From: Laccaria trichodermophora
Lineage: Eukaryota; Basidiomycota; Agaricomycetes; Agaricales; Hydnangiaceae
DNA length: 64,000 nucleotides
Assembly: GCA_018417955.1 (NCBI GenBank)
Contig: JACTVC010000018.1
Span: 682,001-746,000 of the forward strand
Reading direction: 5' to 3'
The notes under the pieces were generated by a model, which was not told where the DNA came from, ran no database searches, and was given only the letters and a program-made list of their open reading frames with translations. Below, in pieces: positions 57,068 to 64,000 of this stretch. The position numbers were made by a program, and so were the translations under genes. Each line of letters starts with the position of its first letter. Position 1 is the stretch's first letter.

Positions 57068-58142
57068 TCACCCTTTTGGGAAAAACTGACTGAGGGAATA
57101 AAATAAACGAGAACGTATCGGTGGAATTTCTGTTTTCCACCTCTTGTCGCAATCTTCGCATATACCATCCGGCACTGGTCCGGTCCAGTAGTCCTCGGTT
57201 TCTTCCTCTTCCTCTATCTTCGTCAACATTTTTAGCATCTCGAGCGGGTCGGCATTTCTCATCATTCTGCGGTGTGACTCTACCAATCTGGCTGTTATGC
57301 GAAGGTGGCAATCGTAATTTCCTGGACAGGGCCAATCCTCGAATTCGCGATTGTCAAATTCCTCCATGATCGATATCATCATGTCAAGGCGGCCTCGTTC
57401 GATGCAAAGTTCATCCTGTTGAGATAGCAACGACCATCTGGCAGTAGTGCTGGGCGGATCGCGGAAAACCTCTCTGGCATCTCCTACGTCTTCACGGCGC
57501 AAAGTGGACAACTGGTAGAACACCAGAGGTAGAAGTGTGGGGTCAAATAAACGCGCGACCTGGATAACAGATGCAGGGTCTGGAGCCCAACGACGTGGCT
57601 GACTTTTCTCCTGAAGTTTGAAGCGAGCACAGTATTGCTCTTGCTTTTGATCCCATTTTTTGAGAGATTTTGGCCAGTCGAGACGGATGTGGGACAGGAT
57701 TATTTCCTTCAAGGGTTCGACCATAAATTTGTCCGCAAGTTTCAAGACGCCGAACATGGTAAACGCGGCGTCAGGTTCATCCTTCGCTATGGGTGGTGTA
57801 CTAAGTTACCCAAGAATAAATTACTCGGTTTGAAATCCACAGTGAATCGACGTACAAAGGTTCATACAATATTGTCAAAAACTTGGCCATGTCCTCGGGA
57901 TTGTCATTCACCTCCACAAAAGGGACTCCGTCGTAGAGCTCCTGAGCATCCGCCGGGGGCTCAGGAAGAGTGAACATGTCCTTGAACACCTGAGAGTGTT
58001 TACTGAGGATGGTTTGATGAACCCGAAAATAAATTCGGTCTGTCTTGTTGGCTGCATCCTGAGCGACGATAACAAAGTTTCCGTCGTGGAAGTATAGCTC
58101 TGGATGATGAAGCTTCGAGGAGCTGGTTCCCTCGTCTATCAT
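57068..58142 (-). CDS. BTB/POZ-domain protein
   Basis: ATG at 58142 (MIDEGTSSSKLHHPELYFHD). The BTB fold follows: GNFVIVAQDAANKTDRIYFR, VHQTILSKHSQVFKDMFTLP, DGVPFVEVNDNPEDMAKFLT, ILYEPLYVDSL. A short intron (about 57806-57848) joins to AAFTMFGVLKLADKFMVEPL, then a helical C-terminus with VFYQLSTLRREDVGDAREVF and ICEDCDKRWKTEIPPIRSRL, ending at TGA 57068-57070. This is the common architecture of expanded basidiomycete BTB families, thought to work as protein-interaction adaptors. The Harbinger element begins only about 110 bp upstream of its ATG. The gene itself looks intact. Confidence 0.85.
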
Positions 58143-58252
58143 GAGTACGGTCGTTTCTATTAGAGTGAAGAACCACGAAGAACAGATATTCAACGCACCC
58201 ACGTGATCACTAAGATACTTTCCCACCGCAATCAACGCACTCTCATTAGGCT

Positions 58253-58364
58253 GTTTCACAGTAGGCCAACTTGGCCCCAACTTCGATCCCAATTTCGACC
58301 TCAACTTTGTCCCCAACTTGCACGAAGTTGGGGGTGAAGTTGGCCAACTCTACTGTGAAACACC
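58253..58364. repeat. 112-bp palindromic MITE-like unit at the left Harbinger end
   Basis: Starts GTTTCACAGTAGGCCAAC and ends GTTGGCCAACTCTACTGTGA plus AAC, forming its own inverted repeat pair with internal CCAACTT repeats. It is either the left tip of the Harbinger element or a solo non-autonomous derivative beside it. Confidence 0.7.
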
Positions 58365-58685
58365 TGCCGAGCCCAAGGTCAAGTTAGATAGAACATATGT
58401 ATACTACATTAGAAATAGAGACTCGAATTTTCAATCAAATACTCTTTCGTAATGCCCCTCGTCTTGCCCCCAATGATCCCTCTTCCGCCACCTTCACTGT
58501 TCTGCATGGGCAGCCGCTACGCTATCTCAGGAGACTCGGCGTCGCCATTCAGTTGATCATGCTGAATCAAGTTGATCATACTGAATTGCGCAGGTATGTC
58601 CCAAGACAAGACGTCGCTCATATCTACTGAGACAAGATGTCGCTTATATCTACTGCAGGTCACATTTTTACGTCTGCTCCTGAAA

Positions 58686-60224
58686 ATGCCCTCTCTATCA
58701 GAACGACAGGCTCTCATCCGTGGTATTTTGCTGGCTACCGAGGAGGAGATGAAGACTCACTTTGCAGACTTCGAGGATTCGGACGGCGATGAAAGTGACG
58801 ATGAAAACTCCACACACTCCACTTCGTCCTCCTCCAGCACATCATCCTCCAGCTCTTCCTCCTCCAGCTCTTCCTCTTCATCCAGCTCCTCGAGCTCCTC
58901 TAATATGAAAATTTCGAGTTCTTCTGATGACGACAAGGATTCCGATGACATTCATCTCGACAACATGTCACATTACGCTAACCTATTGGAGCTCATCCAC
59001 ACCACCCGTGTCCTCAACCCAAACAATGTTTCAAAATGCTCCCAGCTTTACCTCGTTCTGGTTGAGTATAAGGAAAACGACCTAAAACGCTTTCGACGCA
59101 ACCTTCGTGTCTCACCCTCCACATTTGACACTCTTGTCGCGTGCCTCGAGGACCATCCTATTTTCCACAACAAATCTCTCACCGCTCAACAATACCCCGT
59201 TGAGATCCAGCTAGCGATCGCACTTTTTCGTTTTGGCCACAATGGGAACGCCGCTTCGGTCGAGTCCATTGCGCAGTGGGCTGGAGTTAGTGCGGGTATG
59301 GTCGTCAAAGCGACGAGGAGGGTCGTAATCGCATCTCTTGCGCTACACGACGAGGTCATCCATTGGCCAACTGCTGCTGAGAAGGAGGCGGCGAAGGAGT
59401 GGGTTGAGGCTAACTCATGTCCTGCATGGCGTGACGGGTTCTGTATGGTTGATGGAACCTTGGTCCCATTGTTTGAGAAACCAGGTCACCACGGAGAGGC
59501 TTACTTTGACCGAAAAAGTAATTATTCAATGAACGTCCAGGTATGCACTTCCGCTTTAATCATACTTCTCGAATTCATTCACGCAGGTAGCTTATCACGC
59601 TTCCCAACCTCCAAATTATTGATTACGTTGTTGGGCATTGTGGCAGCGCTCATGACGCGACAGTCTTTCACTCATCGCGGACGTACAATGCTAACACGTC
59701 TCTCTTTGAGCAAGGGGAGTGGCTGTGGGCAGACTCAGCATATGCACTCGACGCTTGGTGTGTTACACCATACAAGAAACCGCTCTCCAATGTCCCAGAG
59801 AACAAAATCTTTAACTACCATCTCTCACGTGTACGATCTTCTCAATTTCTCATGTTAAACCTACTAATACCTTTGGTGGCAGGTGCGGGTCAAGTCTGAG
59901 CATGCTATGGGCTACCTGAAAGGCCGCTTCTGTTCACTCCGTGGGCTTCGACAACAAATCGATGATGCGGTGGACCATGCACGTGTGGCGGCATGGATTA
60001 AGGCTTGCCTTGTTCTTCACACCCTCATCTTTGACATCGAAAATGGGAATGAAGATCCGGACTACGTGCAGGAGTTGGTGGATGAAGGAATTGATCCAGA
60101 TGGGGGAGCAATGGAAAATGAACTTGAGGCCGAGGCGGTACGTGAGACGACAGGGCAAAGGAAGCGGACAGATTTGAAGGAGGAACTTTTTGCGTACTTA
60201 GACGAGGAAAATAATTTGTACTAG
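58686..60224 (+). CDS. Harbinger (DDE Tnp4-type) transposase
   Basis: ATG at 58686 (MPSLSERQALIRGILLATEE). An acidic region with a long poly-Ser tract (about 58820-58920) precedes the core: LVLVEYKENDLKRFRRNLRV, SPSTFDTLVACLEDHPIFHN, a helix-turn-helix (SVESIAQWAGVSAGMVVKAT) and CMVDGTLVPLFEKPG (first Asp). An intron ending GCAGGTAG at about 59590 joins NVQ to LITLPNLQIIDYVVGHCG, then HDATVF (second Asp). A second intron near 59830-59882 joins to VRVKSEHAMGYLKGRF (Glu), ending at TAG 60222-60224. All three catalytic residues and both introns are intact, so this transposase could be active. Confidence 0.88.
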
Positions 60225-60233
60225 CTCGAAGTT

Positions 60234-61777
60234 CTAATTATCCGGAATGTAAGATGGAAAGAAGAAGTCGTTGCTACTGCCAAACGATGTGACCTGACTA
60301 TACTCCCCCATGTTCTCCTTCCCACCTGGTGATGAACCACCTGTCCTGTACGACATGGAGCTTGAGCTCCCGCTAGCTTGGCCCAGAAATGTGGGGGAGT
60401 TGGTATCGCTGAATGCCGGCCTTGGCACAGGTGTCAAAGGAAATGATGTAGAGGTTGAAGGAGCTAACGGCGTTGTGGGTAGGGTAACAGGTTGGTTCGT
60501 TTGCGCGCTGAGCCGGGCAATCTCTAGCTGAAGCAAAAGCTCCTCCCGTCGCGCTGCACGTTCCTCTGCTGCGTCCTTCACCTTTCCACCATATTTGAGC
60601 TCGTACTTGAGGCGCTTGTTGCGTTCTTGTTCCATGCGTAACTCATGCTCCCGCTCACGCTTGCGATCAATGCGTTGAGCTTCTTGCTGACGCGATTCAT
60701 TGAAGCGGTCGATGGTGTTCTTAGGTGCAGCAGTGGACTTCACCGCATTGGCCTTCGCAAGTCCGCCGTCACGGCCACCAAGGATTGCCTTGACTTTTGA
60801 GAGCTTTGGTTGCGCTTTGGAGGTGGGTGTAGATGCCAACTTGGTGGGTGGAGGAGGTGCAGGCTCCAGGGATGGATGAGGTACAGGCTCCGAGGGTAGA
60901 ATGGGATCAGTGGCATTGTCCTTTTCGGAAATCAGTCAACTTGGTAATTCAATGAGATGAAACTAACCTTGCGTTCACTACCCGCCTCTTGAACAAAATC
61001 TTCCCCTTCATCATATTCCCCCCCCTCATCGGCACCCAGTTCAGCGCCGCGGTCATCTCCAAAGACATCTGCTTCCTCCTCTCCGGGAGCGTCAAACAAT
61101 GCAATCGCTTCCGCAGCGTGGTCGACACCGGGGGTTGATGATTCGACAGCGACAGGGTTGTAGTTTGGTAGCTCCCTCCAGAAGGCATGGAATTCCTTCC
61201 ACCATGGCCAATCCTCAGTGACCGTTGCTGCATTTTATGTGAGCTTCAATATGCAAAGCATGGTGAACGACTTGCCTATCAAATTTGCCAGCTCACTGCC
61301 TACTTTTACCTCCCCAGGATCTAGACCAGCCCCCGTAGCACCAATCTCCTTGACATACTTGCTATACTCCGCTTTTAGCCTGGGATAAACAGATGAATGT
61401 TTTGTACGCCATATATGAAACAGACCCATGCTTACCTCCGAAGACGTGTCTCGACTGAGGTTACAAACCGAGCGGGATTCGCTGCGTAGAGAGCGGACTG
61501 TGTCGCGTCGTTCTCGAAGATGTGCTTCGCGAGCACAGCGTACTGCTGGGGGCGGCCATCCTGTGCAACGGCCTTTTTGCGTCCTTCTTTGTTTGCTTCA
61601 GCGGTGGAGTCAGAGAAGAGTTTTTTTACGAAAGATGGGATGATCGGTGAGATAATTGATGAGGTCCCATGTCCAGTCTTCGTTTTTCACCCATTCGATG
61701 TTGGGGGCGCGTGTGGTGGTGGGAGGAGCGTCGGCTGCCTTCTTTGTTTTCTTCTTCTCACGTTTGGGCTTAGTCAT
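60234..61777 (-). pseudogene. Harbinger Myb/SANT-like partner gene, frameshifted in an A7 run
   Basis: ATG at 61777 (MTKPKREKKKTKKAADAPPT). A SANT/Myb-like region follows (IEWVKNEDWTWDLINYLTDH, PIFRKK) until a run of seven A near 61620-61628 shifts the frame. One A fewer would continue LFSDSTAEANKEGRKKA, DGRPQQYAVLAKHIFEND, ARFVTSVETRLRR. After introns (near 61385-61435 and 61225-61280) come LKAEYSKYVKEIGATGAG, EDWPWWKEFHAFWRELPNYN, an acidic linker and a long coiled coil (REREHELRMEQERNKRLKYE) to TAG 60234-60236. In Harbinger elements this protein helps the transposase enter the nucleus and bind the ends. The break lies in a homopolymer, so a sequencing error is a serious alternative. Confidence 0.78.
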
Positions 61778-61968
61778 GTCTGGCTCCGAAGTTGGCAGGT
61801 AAGTTGGAGAGCGAAGTTGGGACACAAAGTTGGTGGGTCCAAGTCGTGGTTGCGACGTCGATTTGGGTCCCAACTTGAAAAAGAGGCCCAACTTCGGACT
61901 TCCAACTTTGCAAAGTTGGGATCAAAGTTGGGATCAAAGTTGGAGCGCAAGTTGGCCTACTGTGAAAC

Positions 61969-62436
61969 CCCCTATTGCGAGTCTCAAACAGCCTCGAGCA
62001 TCTTGTGTGTCAAATTTATGTAAAGGAGTCTTTCGTGTAGCATTAACGAGAAATGAAATGAAAATGGGATAAAATCTGTGCTCCTATGAATATCACTCTT
62101 CAGCGCTTCAGCTTCGATCTCATTCGAAAACTAGGAATTCGAGCCCCTCGTCACAACAGCTGTATGAAGCATCATTAGTTTCCTGCATGTTCAGGCTCTT
62201 ACCTCATCATTCTTCACATTTGATATATCTCGAAAAACTGGTATCGTTTTCAGTCACTCTCTTCGTTCCGGGGGGGGGGATTCCACGCTTTGGGAAGAGA
62301 AATTGGGGTGACGTATTTGGAATTCTCATGACTTTCGGGAGTCCTGGTGTTTTTACTGAGTCAGTCACGAAGCCCTGTTATTCTTCTTTAGGTGCTTCCG
62401 ACAAACCATTTTTTAAATCACGGCCCAATCATTACC
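61969..62436. other. Spacer between the Harbinger end and GNAT copy C
   Basis: No gene recognised. A G9 run lies near 62270. The segmental duplication with 54.3 kb begins near 62437. Confidence 0.5.
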
Positions 62437-62463
62437 CCCTTGAACTCCTATCTTCGTCTGTCT

Positions 62464-63421
62464 ATGATGAACGGCCACGAGAAGGCGTGTTCAGACTCTT
62501 GCAAGGTTCTGCAGAACGGGACGAAAATCCGTGTACGGCCCTATAGGAAGAAAGACACCGACAGGATTCGTAGCCTCTACAAATCGACCAAAAATCGACT
62601 ATGACGGAGGCGCGTAAGTATACATTCTCCAAGTTGGTTGCGATGTAAAGGCACCTTTCGCTGACAACCTCCCTCCCGTTCTAGGTGGCTCACCGCATAA
62701 AGTTATTCTCCGTTCGCAATTCACCACAACGTCCGCGTTCGTCATGTACGCGCTTTTCATAGCGGGGCTTGTTCTTTCCTTGGACCCAGCCACTCAAAAG
62801 CTCGGTGTGGTACTTTGCTCGTCGCTCGTGGTGGTGTTTGCCGGGTCCCGTCTGTTCGTTCACTACATGTTCTCGAACTTTGTCCGGAAGGTCTACGATG
62901 GGGATTTGGCGAATATTAGTGAGGTTTATGGAATGAAGCCGGCTGGGGAGGGTGAGGATGATCTTGTGCCTACGGGTCCTTGTGGGTTTTGGGTTGCTGA
63001 GGCGTATTCGGAGGAGAGTGACTATTGTGAGATCGTTGGATACGTTGGATTAAGTGCGTCTTTTCGAATCAGAATCTCCTCTTTCTTTTGTTGACTATCT
63101 ATTTGTCTGACAGACTTCAATATGAATAAAGGACCAGGGTCTGGTAAAGACCACACCACATCTGAGGTCCGTCGAATGGTCGTCTCGGACACTCATCGAA
63201 GACTAGGCATCGCAGCTGCCCTTCTGCATACTGTCATCGCTCATGCGAAAGGACAGGGACTGTCGTCCGTGTTCCTTACCACGACATGTTTCCAGATCCC
63301 TGCGATCCGGATGTATGAGAAGCTGGGGTTCGTGGTGCAGTGGAAGAAGTTCCCCATGTGGTTCATCCCAACGTTTAGCATCTGGATCGTGGAGATGAAG
63401 TTGGATCTGACGAAGGTGTAG
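62464..63421 (+). pseudogene. GNAT N-acetyltransferase copy C, exon 1 frameshifted
   Basis: A close copy of the gene at 54330. Exon 1 has an 11-bp insertion near 62583-62597: AAATCGAC is duplicated as AAATCGACCAAAAATCGAC. The frame then ends in KSTKNRL and a stop, just before the donor site. The rest is intact: the membrane hairpin (VMYALFIAGLVLSLDPATQK), CGFWVAEAYSEESDYCEIVG and, after the second intron, VRRMVVSDTHRRLGIAAALL to TAG 63419-63421. An ATG just after the insertion (MTEAR) could give a shorter protein lacking the first strand. In the acetyl-CoA loop this copy has RRLGIA where A and B have RRLGIG; some GNATs also use Ala there. It may be a young pseudogene or an N-terminally shortened variant. 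Confidence 0.78.
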
Positions 63422-63763
63422 GTTGGATGTCACGGTGGCCAATGTTGATACCCCCCTTGTTAATCAATTTGCTTTGCCTTCATCATTTCCTCTTCTGACC
63501 AACGCGTAGGGTTTTTCAGGATCCTCAAGTTTCAATCAATTATCCAAGTCAGTTGATGTCACGATTGAGTATCTTGCGAAATACATACATAACATCAAAA
63601 ATACTACTTGACCGCGAATTGGTTCTGACAAAGATCACTAAGCTTGCTTACGTCTGTCATCTGATGCGCAAAATTTCCCGGAAAACATCGACCGGCCGCG
63701 GGTTCTCCCTCGAGTCGTCGACCATGTGGATTCGTGAAAAACTTCCCTAAGCCCATTGACTCG

Positions 63764-64000
63764 ATGGCCGGACTTACAGATGGGAAGGCGCCAGAGGCTA
63801 ACGGCGCTCACAACATTCGCGTCAGGCCCTTTCGGGATGGTGACGCGCAAGAAGTACGCGATCTTTTCATGCTCGCCATGGCATACGCTCGTGAGTCGTT
63901 CATTCGGGTTACAAAAGTCGAAACTATTGCGAGTTTTTTGGGACCTTTTCCCAGCCGGGTCTCCAAGACATCCGGCCCTTCGTGCTCAGCTTACACACCC
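63764..64000 (+). CDS. GNAT N-acetyltransferase copy D (partial, runs off the window)
   Basis: ATG at 63764 opens the same frame as copy B: MAGLTDGKAPEANGAHNIRV, RPFRDGDAQEVRDLFMLAMA, with the first intron starting near 63890. It differs by few bases over the visible part. Only exon 1 and part of the following sequence lie in the window, so its integrity cannot be judged. Confidence 0.75.
   Translation, partial: MAGLTDGKAPEANGAHNIRVRPFRDGDAQEVRDLFMLAMAYARESFIRVTKVETIASFLGPFPSRVSKTSGPSCSAYTP

Larger units (their letters stand above)
58253..61968. mobile_element. PIF/Harbinger-like element carrying transposase and Myb/SANT gene
   Basis: The ends share the inverted repeat GTTTCACAGTAGGCCAAC plus TTG (left from 58253, right ending 61968). 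Both are followed by subterminal repeats of (C)CCAACTT or its complement. Inside are a Harbinger transposase (plus) and a Myb/SANT-like gene (minus), convergent, the classical two-gene content of the superfamily. Sequence beyond the core (TAGG on both sides) is also similar, so the exact tips and the 3-bp duplication typical of the family could not be fixed. The element separates the two GNAT gene pairs. Confidence 0.75.
62437..64000 (+). repeat. Segmental duplication of 54,299 onward
   Basis: From CCCCTTGAACTCCTATCTTC onward this stretch follows 54299-55900 closely, covering GNAT copy C, the spacer and the start of copy D, with small indels. It continues beyond the window. Confidence 0.85.

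Noticed and set aside
61969..61972. TA/TTA as a clear Harbinger target duplication
   Set aside because: Left flank reads ATTA and right flank TATT. Depending on where the tips are placed, only TA matches, so no duplication is claimed.

Overview
The window reads as nuclear DNA of a basidiomycete, most likely an Agaricomycete. Its genes carry many short GT..AG introns of about 45-60 bp. They include a fungal eIF2A, a CM1-motif spindle-pole or microtubule-organising protein, an MFS drug:H+ antiporter, BTB/POZ proteins and secreted T1-type ribonucleases. Its mobile DNA (Helitron, PIF/Harbinger and an IS3-like integrase element) is typical of such genomes. Nothing bacterial, organellar or viral was seen. 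All calls rest on reading and translating the sequence by eye; no database search was possible.

Layout. 0.6-5.9 kb is a nest of transposons: a small element with inverted Helitron-type ends, interrupted by a 4.2-kb foldback element whose loop holds an internally deleted Helitron. 5.9-8.8 kb is a run of four different tandem arrays, two of which share a short core. 9.5-11.6 kb holds two decayed gene pieces on opposite strands, an Arp2 fragment and a PP2C phosphatase fragment. 12.3-28.2 kb is the first gene-rich stretch: a C2-domain gene with an internal stop, a long Ser/Pro-rich protein, an MFS transporter, a CM1 coiled-coil protein and a 293-residue orphan. 28.4-34.2 kb carries three intact RNase T1 paralogues on the minus strand, mixed with GTGCACGG repeats and a minisatellite.

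34,496-42,537 is the most notable object: a transposon of about 8.0 kb with 454-bp terminal inverted repeats and a perfect 6-bp target duplication (TGGGGT). It carries an integrase-type transposase, a divergently transcribed BTB-domain gene and a third gene with a nuclear-localisation-like motif. The near identity of its two ends points to a recent insertion, but the transposase has a premature TGA right after its second catalytic Asp.

44.7-53.8 kb is a second gene-rich stretch: a secreted protein with a Lys-rich repeat tail, two head-to-head paralogues of unknown function, and eIF2A. 54.3-64.0 kb holds a duplicated pair of membrane-anchored GNAT acetyltransferase genes. The two copies are separated by a BTB gene and a Harbinger element that carries both its transposase and its Myb/SANT partner.

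Several otherwise recognisable genes are broken by stops that a single C-to-T change (on one strand or the other) would explain. This suggests a mutational process such as RIP-like or CpG deamination acting on repeats and decaying genes here.
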